Shown here one piece after another: positions 18,011 through 25,591 of a DNA stretch of 64,000 nt. The translations under genes and the position numbers were made by a program. Location of the stretch: the NCBI RefSeq assembly GCF_031846415.1, contig NZ_JAVRHT010000015.1, forward strand, positions 1 to 64,000. The letters run 5' to 3'. Below the pieces are notes generated by a model, which saw only the letters and a list, made by a program, of their open reading frames with translations, had not been told where the DNA came from and made no database searches. The stretch is from Rubrivirga litoralis (lineage in GTDB: Bacteria > Bacteroidota > Rhodothermia > Rhodothermales > Rubricoccaceae). Every line of letters starts with the position of its first letter. Positions within the stretch are counted from its first letter, which is position 1.

Positions 18011-18113
18011 GTCCGTAGGATCAGTCGATCAGTGAGGCAGGAGCGCCCTCCCCGCCCCCGCCTCGGCAGGAAGGCCCCGCCCCGCCCCTCAGACGCCGCG
18101 GACCTACGGATCC
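18011..18113. repeat. Weak inverted repeat between convergent genes
   Basis: GTCCGTAGGATC (18011-18022) pairs imperfectly with GGACCTACGGATCC (18100-18113) around about 75 nt of GC-box sequence. It may be a worn member of the long-armed hairpin class or a transcription stop for pdxH and the convergent small gene. Confidence 0.3.
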
Positions 18114-18382
18114 GCCGTGGACTCACCGCCCTCGCGGTTGGCTGCGCCGTCCGCTTCACGGTTGTCCGCCACGCCGCGGACGTTCGTGACCAGCAGGAAC
18201 ACCTGGAGCGCGACGAGCGCCCAGGCCGCGGCGCTCCAGCCCCACGCGACCCAGAGCGCGTTCGAGACCAGGAACAGGCCGAACCCCCACAGCCGCTTGT
18301 GCCGGTCGTCGGCGGCCACCAGCCACCCCGCCACGACGGTGACGGCGAACGCGGGCCACTGCAACAGGTCGAGCCAGTCCAT
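18104..18382 (-). CDS. Small membrane protein of unknown function
   Basis: 92 residues, starting MDWLDLLQWPAF, with three short hydrophobic helices in the first 70 residues (VTVVAGWLVAADDRHKR, LWGFGLFLVSNALWVAWGW, AWALVALQVFLLVTNVRG) and an acidic/polar tail. The pattern (helix, DxRHKRLWGF loop, SNALWVAWGW, Asn-Val-Arg-Gly) is typical of conserved small membrane proteins in high-GC bacteria related to the PnuC-like half-helix proteins, with no known role. It is monocistronic. Confidence 0.7.
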   Translation of the reverse strand: MDWLDLLQWPAFAVTVVAGWLVAADDRHKRLWGFGLFLVSNALWVAWGWSAAAWALVALQVFLLVTNVRGVADNREADGAANREGGESTADP

Positions 18383-18534
18383 CGGGCGGGGTGGGGGGAG
18401 GCCGGCCTAAACCGGCCGCCCCGCCCGCTGATCCTCCCCGAGCGGCCGGGCAGGGCGAGTCCGGGCGTTCCCGATGCCCGGGCGAGGCAGAGCCGCCCGC
18501 CCCGCCCGCAGAGCGAGGGCGGGGCGGCCGAGCC

Positions 18535-19932
18535 CTACGCGGGCTCCGGCGCGGGGCGGACGCGGCGGGCCGCCCCGCCCGGGCCGGCGCTGGCTACGCC
18601 GTCTCCTGCGGAGGTCTCGGGCTTCGCGAGGACGGCCTCCCAGTCCAGCCGGCCCGTCGCCTGCATCGTCACGAAGAGGGTGGCGACCGACAGCAGCGTG
18701 ATGGCGAGCCCGGTGAAGCCCTCCAGGAAAAACGTGGCCGCGAACGCGACGAGGTACACGGCCTGCGCCCCGCCCACCTCGACGAGCGCGAACCGGAGGC
18801 CCGCCACCAGCCGCACGTACGACACCACGAGCGCGAGGCTCACGGCCGACGCCACGACCATGGCCGCGCCGACCGAGACCACGTCCACGAGGTAGGCCAG
18901 CAGGAGGTGGAACGCGAAGCACGCCGCGCCCAGAAAAAAGTAGTGCATCGGGTGGAGCCGGACGCCGCGGAGCAGCGAGAGCACGAACACGGCGAAAAAG
19001 AACAGGAACAGGCTCACCGGCGCGAAGAACGTCACGCGGCTCACCCACGGCCCCGGGTTGAGCCGCTGCGGGAGCGCCACGCCCAGGTCGGCCGAGGCCA
19101 CGAGCGTCCCGTAGTCCCACACGAGCCGCCACCCGCCGCCGTCGCGGGCCTTCGCGGTCGGCGCGAGCGTGCCGGCGGGGAAGTCGATGCCGTCGGCGTC
19201 GGTCGTCACCACGAGGCGGACGTCGCGGGCCGTCGCCACCCCGCCCGCGGCGGCCGGGCGGGGCGGGGCGGGCTCGCCGTAGCGGTCGGTCTCGTTCGAC
19301 ACGACCGCCCCGCCCGAGCTCAACGCGTAGCGCCACGTCTCGACGCCCTGCGACCCGTACCGGACGCGAAACACGGCGCTCTCGCCGGGCTCCAGCTCGA
19401 CCTCGTGCCCGAGCGCCCCGCCCGCCGCGTCCACCTCGACCGCCCCGCCGTCCACGTCGAGGGCGAGGTCAGTGACGACGGGCGAGCGGTCGGGGAGCGG
19501 GAACGCGAACGCGAACCGCCCCGCCTCGTCGCCGTCGTTCTGGACCCGGTACGAGCCGTCAAAGCGGACGGCGTAGGTCGGCACCCACAGCAGGCCGCGC
19601 TGGCGCTGCTCCAGGTCGAGGTCCGCCGTCACGTCGCTGGACTGGAGCGGGGCGGCCGTCCGCACGGTCCGCGTGACGCGTTCGGTCACGGTCCGCGTCG
19701 AGCCGTCGGGCTCGCCGGTCGGCTCGGTCCGCGTCTCCACCCCGGTCACGTCGTCGAGGCGCGCGAACGAGGGCGCGCGCTGGACCTGCGGGCCGCCCCA
19801 CATCTCGCCCACGTCGCTCCGCACCGCGGAGTCGGACGCCTGCGTGCGGTGGACGACGGTGCTGCCCAAAAACACCCAGGCGAGGGAGCAGCAGAGGAAG
19901 ATGAAGGCGATGGCGAGGAGTCGTTTGATCAT
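18535..19932 (-). CDS. CreD-like inner membrane protein
   Basis: 465 residues. One N-terminal helix (RLLAIAFIFLCCSLAWVFLG) anchors a large periplasmic beta-rich domain (about 30-300) and five to six C-terminal helices follow. The C-terminal HPMHYFFLGAACFAFHLLLAYLVDV region, through LEGFTGLAITLLSVATLFVTMQATGRLDW, matches the membrane half of CreD family proteins. In enterobacteria creD is controlled by CreBC and linked with beta-lactam and envelope stress, but no CreBC is seen here and the periplasmic part is divergent. The C-terminus ends in an Ala/Pro-rich tail. Its leader (19,937-19,975) is a purine-rich repeat arm. Confidence 0.75.
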   Translation of the reverse strand: MIKRLLAIAFIFLCCSLAWVFLGSTVVHRTQASDSAVRSDVGEMWGGPQVQRAPSFARLDDVTGVETRTEPTGEPDGSTRTVTERVTRTVRTAAPLQSSDVTADLDLEQRQRGLLWVPTYAVRFDGSYRVQNDGDEAGRFAFAFPLPDRSPVVTDLALDVDGGAVEVDAAGGALGHEVELEPGESAVFRVRYGSQGVETWRYALSSGGAVVSNETDRYGEPAPPRPAAAGGVATARDVRLVVTTDADGIDFPAGTLAPTAKARDGGGWRLVWDYGTLVASADLGVALPQRLNPGPWVSRVTFFAPVSLFLFFFAVFVLSLLRGVRLHPMHYFFLGAACFAFHLLLAYLVDVVSVGAAMVVASAVSLALVVSYVRLVAGLRFALVEVGGAQAVYLVAFAATFFLEGFTGLAITLLSVATLFVTMQATGRLDWEAVLAKPETSAGDGVASAGPGGAARRVRPAPEPA

Positions 19933-19936
19933 GGTC

Positions 19937-19975
19937 GGGGAGGGATGGAGGGGTGCGGGATGGGGGGATGAGCAG
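19937..19975. repeat. Single purine-rich stutter arm (GGGATG type)
   Basis: Units GGGGAGGGATGGAGG, GTGCGGGATGG and GGGATGAG follow one another directly upstream of the CreD-like start. The words resemble those of the HIT/ABC hairpin at 47.7 kb. No complementary arm is nearby. Confidence 0.35.
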
Positions 19976-20045
19976 AGGGTCCGTGACACCGCGGGGGCGC
20001 TGGCCGCCCCGCCCGTACAGGGCCAGAGGGCGGGGCGGGGTGGCG

Positions 20046-20822
20046 TCAGGCGGCGAGGCCGCCGAAGCGGCGGTCGCGGCCCGCGAAGTCGGCGAGCGCG
20101 GCGCGGAGCGTGGCGGCCGTCACGTCGGGCCAGAGCGCGTCGAGGAACAGGAGCTCGGCGTAGGCGCTCTCCCACAAGAGGAAGTCGCTCAGCCGCCGCT
20201 CGCCGCCCGTCCGCACGAGGAGGTCGACGGGCGGGGCGGGCGCGCCGTCCGGGTGGAGCGCCGCCGCGAGCGCGGCCTCGAACCGCCGGCCGGCGTCGGG
20301 AACCGCCCCGCCCTCGGCTTTGGCGACCGCCCCGCCCTCGGCGCCGGGCGGGGCGGCGAGCGCGTGCGCCGCGCGGCAGATGGCCTCGCGCGCCGAGTAG
20401 TCGACGGCGACGCGCAGCAGGAGGCGCCGCCCCGCCCGCGTCTCCCACTCCGCCCGGCACGCCGCCGCGCGGAGCGCGCCCGGCAGCCGGTCCCGCCGCC
20501 CGACGAGCTGCAGGCGGACGCCCGCGCGCTTCAGCCGCGGCGCCTCGGCACGGAGGTGGGCCGAGAGCAGCGCCATCAGCGACGAGACCTCGGGGGCGGG
20601 GCGGCGCCAGTTGTCCGACGAAAAAGCGTAGACCGTCAGCACGCCGACGCCCAGGCCGGGCGCGGCCTCGACCACGCGGCGGAGCGCCTCGGCGCCCGCG
20701 CGGTGGCCGGCGGCCCGCGGGCGCCCGCGGCGCTCGGCCCAGCGGCCGTTCCCGTCCATCACGCACGCGACGTGGAGGCCGGGCGGGGTGGCGGTACTTT
20801 GTGTTTCAAAGTGAGCAGGCAT
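20046..20822 (-). CDS. uppS: Isoprenyl transferase (undecaprenyl diphosphate synthase)
   Basis: 258 residues. The signature MDGNGRWAERRG with catalytic Asp23, the AGHRAGAEALRRVV helix, YAFSSDNWRRP, and the C-terminal LLVRTGGERRLSDFLLWESAYAELLF all match cis-prenyltransferases that elongate farnesyl diphosphate to the C55 lipid carrier for cell wall synthesis. A low-complexity insertion (AEGGAVAKAEGGAVPD) sits between the helices before the RTGGE motif. It is encoded by a direct repeat of ACCGCCCCGCCCTCGG (20302-20317 and 20326-20341). ATG 20822 is the only start before the catalytic motif. An inverted repeat CTTTG-N5-CAAAG overlaps the first codons, linking it to the regulator operon upstream. 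Confidence 0.95.
   Translation of the reverse strand: MPAHFETQSTATPPGLHVACVMDGNGRWAERRGRPRAAGHRAGAEALRRVVEAAPGLGVGVLTVYAFSSDNWRRPAPEVSSLMALLSAHLRAEAPRLKRAGVRLQLVGRRDRLPGALRAAACRAEWETRAGRRLLLRVAVDYSAREAICRAAHALAAPPGAEGGAVAKAEGGAVPDAGRRFEAALAAALHPDGAPAPPVDLLVRTGGERRLSDFLLWESAYAELLFLDALWPDVTAATLRAALADFAGRDRRFGGLAA
20302..20341. repeat. GC-box direct repeat inside uppS
   Basis: The 16-nt word ACCGCCCCGCCCTCGG occurs twice, 24 nt apart, with a further GC box just after. In the uppS frame this gives the duplicated peptide EGGAV. It is a clear case of the intergenic box having spread into a conserved gene. Confidence 0.7.
20797..20811. promoter_or_regulatory. Inverted repeat CTTTG-N5-CAAAG at the uppS start (site C)
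   Basis: CTTTG TGTTT CAAAG lies over the first codons of uppS. It shares arms and spacer length with the two sites upstream at 21075 and 22109, so it may be an operator for the adjacent regulator. Confidence 0.45.
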
Positions 20823-20846
20823 AGCAAGCAAGGGGATGTGGGCACT

Positions 20847-20870
20847 GTAGCGGCGTTGCACGCAACGCCG
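20847..20870. repeat. REP-like palindrome, GTAG plus CGGCGTTGC/GCAACGCCG
   Basis: GTAG is followed by CGGCGTTGCACGCAACGCCG with perfect 9-nt arms. It differs at one central base from the palindrome at 45,933-45,952. It lies in the 289-nt gap upstream of uppS, where I see no gene. Confidence 0.6.
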
Positions 20871-21074
20871 GGGCGGGAGCAGCGGGGTGAGAGCGGGAGG
20901 CGGGGCCGTCTGCCGAGGCGGGTCCGCCCGTCTCTCTCGTCCAGAGGAACGCATGGATGCTCGGGCCACAGCGCCTCGGCCCACGTCCACCCTGCTCTCG
21001 CCGCAGCGGCGGGGCGGGGCGGGGCGCTCGCGGTAGGCGCGGGTGGGTTGGTGCGGAGGTCGGCAGGTGTCACG

Positions 21075-21091
21075 CTTTGGATTGCAAAGTA
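21075..21091 (-). promoter_or_regulatory. Operator-like site B with -7 box TACTTTG
   Basis: CTTTG GATTG CAAAG (21075-21089) overlaps TACTTTG on the minus strand (21091-21085), a perfect TAnnTTTG box. A transcript from here would run toward uppS with a leader of about 250 nt. A T-rich tract lies about where a -33 box would be. Confidence 0.5.
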
Positions 21092-21111
21092 GAGGGGCAA
21101 GAAAAAAAGCG

Positions 21112-21450
21112 TCACGACGGCCGCGCGGCCTGGATGACCGCCTCCATCTGGTCGAGGTAGTCCGTCAGCGCCCGCCGCCCCGCGGTCGTCAGCGAGAACT
21201 CGGTGAGCGGGGCGCCGGCCGTCGTCTTGGAGACGGCGACGTAGCCGGCCTCCTCCAGCTTCCGCGCGTGGACCGAGAGGTTGCCGTCCGTAAGGTCGAG
21301 CCCCGTTTTCAGGTCAGTGAACGAGGTCGCGCCGCCGGCCGCGAGCGCGCTCAGGATCCCCAGCCGCACGCGCTGGTGCACGAGCGGGTCGAGGTCGGGG
21401 ACCGCCGGGGCGGGGCGGGCCGCGCGGCGGGAGAGGGACCGTTTAGCCAC
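21112..21450 (-). CDS. Winged-helix transcriptional regulator (HTH_34/MarR-like)
   Basis: 112 residues. After a basic N-terminus, the segment VHQRVRLGILSALAAGGATSFTDLKTGLDLTDGNLSVHARKLEEAGYVAVSK is a typical winged helix, followed by the wing and TTAGRRALTDYLDQMEAVI. This is the PF13601-like group of small regulators that usually pair with a membrane protein gene, as here. It overlaps the upstream membrane protein gene by 8 nt, so both come from the promoter at 22.12 kb. Three CTTTG-N5-CAAAG repeats around the operon suggest it represses itself and perhaps uppS. The operator assignment is inference. The ligand is unknown. Confidence 0.85.
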   Translation of the reverse strand: MAKRSLSRRAARPAPAVPDLDPLVHQRVRLGILSALAAGGATSFTDLKTGLDLTDGNLSVHARKLEEAGYVAVSKTTAGAPLTEFSLTTAGRRALTDYLDQMEAVIQAARPS

Positions 21451-22099
21451 CGTGGTTCCGGGCGATGAGGACGCCGAAGACGACGTGGAGCCCGCCGAAC
21501 CCGGCCGCCATGAACGCGTCGCCCCAGGCGGGCGGGGCCAGGAGCGCGAGCGCGCCGAGCAGCATGAACAGCGACCCCATGAGCGGGACGGGCCGGATCG
21601 AGAACGCGCCGGCCGCGAGCACGCCGGCCCCGTAGGTCAGGAGCCACACTCCGGGGAGCAGGTGGCGGCTGACCGTCGCGAGCGGGGCCTCCCGCGCGTA
21701 CGTCCCCGGGGCGAGGTCGTACCCGTAGACCGCCAGCGTGAGCGCGACGCCGACGAGGAGGGCGGGGAGGAGGCCGAGCAGGAACTTCCGGCCCTGCCCG
21801 CTGAGGAGCGCCGCCCCGCCCCGCCGCGCCTTCAGCACGGTGGCCCAGGCGCCGATGAGGAGGCCGACGAGCGCCTCGGCCGTCCACACCGTCAGCCAGT
21901 CGGCGACGGTCGGCTGCCGCGCGGCGACGGCGGCGGCCACGAAGGCGGTTGCGCCCATCGCCACGCCGCCCCAGCCGGGGACGGCCGTGAAGGTCCCGGT
22001 CCGCTCCATCGTCTCGCGGATAAACCGGAGGTGCGAGGCCGCCGACGCCTCGGGGGCGACGGCCGGCTCGCGGCGGCGGAGGGCGGGGCGGTCGGTCAT
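21443..22099 (-). CDS. Integral membrane protein co-transcribed with the regulator
   Basis: 218 residues. A soluble N-terminal stretch (SHLRFIRETMERTGTFTAVPGWGGVAMG) is followed by about five hydrophobic helices. The RETMERTxxFTAVPGWGGVxMG motif is characteristic of conserved membrane proteins found next to HTH_34-type regulators in Bacteroidota and related phyla. Their function is unknown. ATG 22099 lies 20 nt after a well-formed promoter (TTGAC, 20-nt spacing, TACTTTG). It is the first gene of a two-gene operon with the winged-helix regulator. Confidence 0.75.
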   Translation of the reverse strand: MTDRPALRRREPAVAPEASAASHLRFIRETMERTGTFTAVPGWGGVAMGATAFVAAAVAARQPTVADWLTVWTAEALVGLLIGAWATVLKARRGGAALLSGQGRKFLLGLLPALLVGVALTLAVYGYDLAPGTYAREAPLATVSRHLLPGVWLLTYGAGVLAAGAFSIRPVPLMGSLFMLLGALALLAPPAWGDAFMAAGFGGLHVVFGVLIARNHGG

Positions 22100-22108
22100 G
22101 GCGGCGGG

Positions 22109-22123
22109 CTTTGAAACCCAAAG
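22109..22123. promoter_or_regulatory. Inverted repeat CTTTG-N5-CAAAG (site A)
   Basis: CTTTG AAACC CAAAG overlaps the -7 box of the regulator operon, the right place for a repressor. A weaker match CTTTG CGTTG TCAAG (22135-22149) covers the -33 region of the same promoter. Confidence 0.5.
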
Positions 22124-22148
22124 TAGAGCGTCCGCTTTGCGTTGTCAA
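22119..22148 (-). promoter_or_regulatory. Bacteroidota-type promoter of the membrane protein/regulator operon
   Basis: On the minus strand TTGAC (from 22148) is followed after 20 nt by TACTTTG (22125-22119), and the ATG comes 20 nt later. This is the best TTG/TAnnTTTG pair in the window. Confidence 0.65.
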
Positions 22149-22430
22149 GCGGGCGGGGCGGCGGGATAGGCGCCCGCCCCGCCCGTGCCGGACCGCCCCG
22201 CCCGCGCCCGAGGCGCCGCTGCCGTGTCCGTCGAGGGCGGGGCGGCCAGCGTCCCCGAGGGCATTTCTGTGGCCGGCGGTCTCGCCCTGCCCGTGGTGCC
22301 CGAGCCGGTCGCCCCGCCCACCGTGCGAGGGCGGGGCGTCTGCCTTCCGCCCCGCCCCAGGCGCGGTTCGGGGGAGCGGCCGGAACGGGCGGGCGGGGCG
22401 GCCGGTTGGCCTGGCCCCTCCGCGCCCGCC
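22149..22430. repeat. Intergenic GC-box array before the MBL hydrolase
   Basis: The gap of 331 nt between the divergent genes at 22099 and 22431 contains the promoter at 22.12 kb and, beyond it, mostly GC boxes in both orientations. One frame stays open toward the hydrolase, but it is only Pro/Ala/Gly/Arg-rich repeat sequence without a start context. I see no gene in it. Confidence 0.5.
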
Positions 22431-23363
22431 ATGCCTGACCGCCTCCTCCCCGTCGCCGACAGCCTCGTCTCGCTCCGCACCGGGATCGTCAACGTCCTGT
22501 TCGTCGGCCCGCCCGGCGCGGGCGACCGCGGGTGGGTGCTCGTCGACACCGGCCTTCCGGGCTCGGCCGACGCGATCCGCGAGGCGGCGGCGCGGCGGTT
22601 CGGGGCCAGCGCACGGCCGTCGGGGATCGTCCTCACGCACGGCCACTTCGACCACGTGGGCGCCGTGGAGGCGCTGGCCGAGGCGTGGGACGCGCCGGTC
22701 TACGCGCACCCGCTCGAGCTCCCGTACCTCACTGGCCGCTCGGCCTACCCGCCCCCCGACCCGACCGTCGGCGGCGGCGCGCTCGCGGCGCTCTCGTTCC
22801 TCTACCCCAAGCGGCCGATCGACCTGGGCGACCGCGCGCGGGCACTGCCCGAGGGCGGGGCGGTGCCGGACATGCCCGGGTGGCGGTGGATCTGGACCCC
22901 GGGCCACGCGCCGGGCCACGTCTCGCTCTGGCGCGAGGCCGACCGGACGCTCGTGGCCGGCGACGCGTTCGTGACCACGAAGCAGGAGTCGCTGATCTCC
23001 GTCGCGTTGCAGCGGCCGACGGTCCAGGGGCCGCCGGCGTACTTCACGCCGGACTGGACGGCCGCGCGGCACTCGGTGAGGGAGCTGGCGGCGCTGGAGC
23101 CCGAAGCGGCCGGGACCGGCCACGGCCCGCCGCTCCGTGGCGCCGAACTCCGGCGCGGTCTGGCCCGCCTCGCGGCCGAGTTCGAGCGCCGGGCCGTCCC
23201 CGCGCACGGCCGCTACGTCGGCTCGCCGGCGGTGACGGACGCGGGCGGCGTCGTGTCGGTGCCGCCGCCGGACCCCCGCGAGCGGATCGCGGTCGGCGTC
23301 GTGGCCGCGAGCGCGGGGTCCGTCGCGCTCCGCGCCCTCGCGCGGCGGGCGCTCCGGCGGTAG
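22431..23363 (+). CDS. MBL-fold metallohydrolase
   Basis: 310 residues. The metallo-beta-lactamase motif THGHFDHVG places His70, His72, Asp74 and His75 for two metal ions. GHAPGHVSLW supplies the next His and VAGDAF the bridging Asp, with GTGHGPPLRG as the last His. The fold fits glyoxalase II/lactonase-like hydrolases. The C-terminal 80 residues are an extension with a hydrophobic end (GVVAASAGSVALRALARRA) that could be a membrane contact. The substrate is unknown. ATG 22431 gives a clean N-terminus; earlier in-frame sequence is GC-box repeat. Confidence 0.85.
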   Translation: MPDRLLPVADSLVSLRTGIVNVLFVGPPGAGDRGWVLVDTGLPGSADAIREAAARRFGASARPSGIVLTHGHFDHVGAVEALAEAWDAPVYAHPLELPYLTGRSAYPPPDPTVGGGALAALSFLYPKRPIDLGDRARALPEGGAVPDMPGWRWIWTPGHAPGHVSLWREADRTLVAGDAFVTTKQESLISVALQRPTVQGPPAYFTPDWTAARHSVRELAALEPEAAGTGHGPPLRGAELRRGLARLAAEFERRAVPAHGRYVGSPAVTDAGGVVSVPPPDPRERIAVGVVAASAGSVALRALARRALRR

Positions 23364-23545
23364 GCCGCCCCGCCCGGCGGCGTGGAGTCAGCCGCCCCGC
23401 CCACGGTCCGCCGCCCCGCCCACGGTCCGCCGCCCCGCCCGGGGCGGGAGACGAGGAAGAGAGGAGGGCGCGTCTGCTCCGCTCTCAGCCAGCGGCGCGG
23501 GCTCTCCCGCCCCGCCCTCGTCGGGCGGGGCGGGAGCGGGGCGGT

Positions 23546-23839
23546 CTACTCGTCCTCCTCGACGATCCGGCGCAAGAGCGGGTCCTGCACGTCGAGGCCG
23601 CCGTCGCCGGCCGTCTCGTCGAGCTCCTCCTCGATCTGCTCAATGAGCGCCTCGGCCTCGGTCTCCGTGGCCCGCTCCAGCACCACGAGCGAGGCGAACC
23701 CGTCGGTCGCCCCGCCCCCGCCCATCGGCGTGGCCTGCGCCACGCGCCACCCCGCCCGGAGGTGCTCGTCGAGGCGGTCGAGCGAGGCGGTCGGGGCGCC
23801 GGTCGGGCCGGCGATGACGACGAGGGCTTTCTGAGGCAT
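23546..23839 (-). CDS. Small conserved protein of unknown function
   Basis: 97 residues starting MPQKALVVIAGPTGA. It has a beta-strand/helix start, a DRLDEHLRAGWRVAQATPMGGGG segment and a long acidic C-terminal helix (TETEAEALIEQIEEELDE). The 'hLxxGWxV' pattern resembles small DUF-type proteins whose description is 'hypothetical' in Bacteroidota. I do not recognise a function. It lies 87 nt downstream of the CRY-DASH gene on the same strand and may share its transcript. Confidence 0.65.
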   Translation of the reverse strand: MPQKALVVIAGPTGAPTASLDRLDEHLRAGWRVAQATPMGGGGATDGFASLVVLERATETEAEALIEQIEEELDETAGDGGLDVQDPLLRRIVEEDE

Positions 23840-23925
23840 GGGCGGGGCGGTGGGGCGTCCCGTGAGAGTCGCCGCCCCGCCCGCCGGTTCCACCCGCGAC
23901 CGAGCGGGGCGGCGGGCGGGGCGGT

Positions 23926-25461
23926 TCAGCGTCGGCCGCGGCGCGTGCCCCGGCGGCCCTTCGCCCCGCCCCGCCCGGACCCCGGCCGCTGGCCGGCCTG
24001 GGCGTCGGCACGGAGCCGGCCCGTGATGCGGTCGTAGTCGACGAGCGGGGCGGGATAGTCCTCGCCGATGCGGACGCCGTACCGCTCCTGCTCGGGCTCC
24101 GTCATCCGGTACGGCTCGCGGGCCTTGGCGGGCGGGAGGCCGGCCAGCTCCGGCAGCCAGTGCGTGATGAACGCGCTCTCGGGGTCGTACTTCTTCGCCT
24201 GGAGCTCGACGTCGAAGTAGCGGTCGCGCGGGTCGCTCCCGACGCCGGCCACGTAGGCCCAGTTGCCCCAGTTGCTCGTCGGGTCGTAGTCCACGAGCAG
24301 GCTCTCGAAGTAGGCCGCGCCGGCGCGCCAGTCGAGGCCGAGGTGCTTGGCGAAAAAGCTCGCCGCGTTCTGGCGGCCCCGGTTCGACATGAACCCCGTC
24401 GCGTTCAGCTCGCGCATCGACGCGTCGACGAGCGGGAGCCCGGTCCGGCCGTCGCACCACACCTGGTAGTGGGCGCGGTCGAGCCGCGTCGAGACGCCGC
24501 GCTCGCCCTTCGGGCCGGACGGCCAGAACAGGCGGTCGCCGTGCTTGGCGCCGTAGACGCGGAAAAAGTCCCGCCACAGCAGCTCGAACGTGAGCCAGTA
24601 GGTGCTCTTGTTCTTCTCGCGCGTCGCCTCGTAGCGCGCGACCTCGGCCTGCACGCGGCGCGGGCTGAGGCACCCGTTCGAGAGCCACGGCGAGAGCTTC
24701 GACGAGTCGTTCGGGTCGAGCATCCCGTTCCGCGTCTCCTCGTACGTGCGCAGCCGGTCGAGCCCCCACACGTAGTCGTCCAGCCGGGCCAGCCCTTCGG
24801 TCTCGCCGCCGCGGACGGCGAACCCACGCCGCGTGTCGGGCTCGCGCGGCTCCAGGCCGAGCGCGGCGACGGAGTCTGGGATCTCGCCCGGCTCGACGCC
24901 GTCGGGCGGGGCGGGGAGGGCGTCCGGCGCGGGCACGGGCGCCGGGTACCGCTCGCGCGCCGGGGCCTTCTCGACCGCCTTGCGGAACGGCGAGAACACG
25001 TCGGGCGCCTCGGCGACCGGGAACGGCAGCGTGTCCAGGTCGACCAGCGTGTGCCCCCACCGCCCCTCGCGGACGTCCACCCCGCCCGGCATCGCGTCGC
25101 GGACGGCCGCCTCGACGTCGGCCTCCTCCTGCATCGGCTCGTCGTGGAGGTGGAGCGTGGCCGCCCCACTCTGGGCCGCGAGGGCGGGGAGGACGTCTTC
25201 GGGCCGCCCGAGGCGGACGACGAGGTCGCCGCCCCGCCCGCGCATCGACCGGCGGAGGTCGCGGAGCGCGTCGAGCACGAACTGCGCCCGGTACGCCCCG
25301 GTCTTGGGGACGCCCAGCGCCGTCGGCTCGTAGTGCCGCGGGTCGAGGCAGTAGACGGCGAGCAGCCGGCCGCCCGGCCCGGCGGCCGCGGCGGCGTCTC
25401 GTAAGGCGGCGTGGTCGTCGAGGCGGAGGTCGGACCTCAGCCAGAGGAGGGCGGTGGGCAT
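23926..25461 (-). CDS. DASH-family cryptochrome/photolyase
   Basis: 511 residues. The N-terminal alpha/beta domain starts LLWLRSDLRLDDHAAL, and the FAD-binding helical domain contains GCLSPRRVQAEV, TYWLTFELLWRDFFR, LPLVDASMRELNATGFMSNRGRQNAASF and the DYDPTSNWGNWAYVAGVG block. The sequence DRYFDVELQAKKYDPE is diagnostic of the DASH branch, which repairs UV dimers mainly in single-stranded DNA and may act as a blue-light receptor. The C-terminus carries a basic tail (from about residue 490, GSGRGGAKGRRGTRRGRR) beyond the usual end that could bind nucleic acid. With the carotenoid gene at 41 kb it suggests a sunlit habitat. Confidence 0.95.
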   Translation of the reverse strand: MPTALLWLRSDLRLDDHAALRDAAAAAGPGGRLLAVYCLDPRHYEPTALGVPKTGAYRAQFVLDALRDLRRSMRGRGGDLVVRLGRPEDVLPALAAQSGAATLHLHDEPMQEEADVEAAVRDAMPGGVDVREGRWGHTLVDLDTLPFPVAEAPDVFSPFRKAVEKAPARERYPAPVPAPDALPAPPDGVEPGEIPDSVAALGLEPREPDTRRGFAVRGGETEGLARLDDYVWGLDRLRTYEETRNGMLDPNDSSKLSPWLSNGCLSPRRVQAEVARYEATREKNKSTYWLTFELLWRDFFRVYGAKHGDRLFWPSGPKGERGVSTRLDRAHYQVWCDGRTGLPLVDASMRELNATGFMSNRGRQNAASFFAKHLGLDWRAGAAYFESLLVDYDPTSNWGNWAYVAGVGSDPRDRYFDVELQAKKYDPESAFITHWLPELAGLPPAKAREPYRMTEPEQERYGVRIGEDYPAPLVDYDRITGRLRADAQAGQRPGSGRGGAKGRRGTRRGRR

Positions 25462-25591
25462 GGGGCGGGCTCGGGGCGGGGCGTCTGTGAACCGCCCCGC
25501 CCCGCCCTCGCGGTCCGCGCCCGGCCGATCTCAGGACTCGCCCCGGGTGGAACGGCCGGGCGGGGCGGGTGGAATGCTTCGGGCGGGGCGG

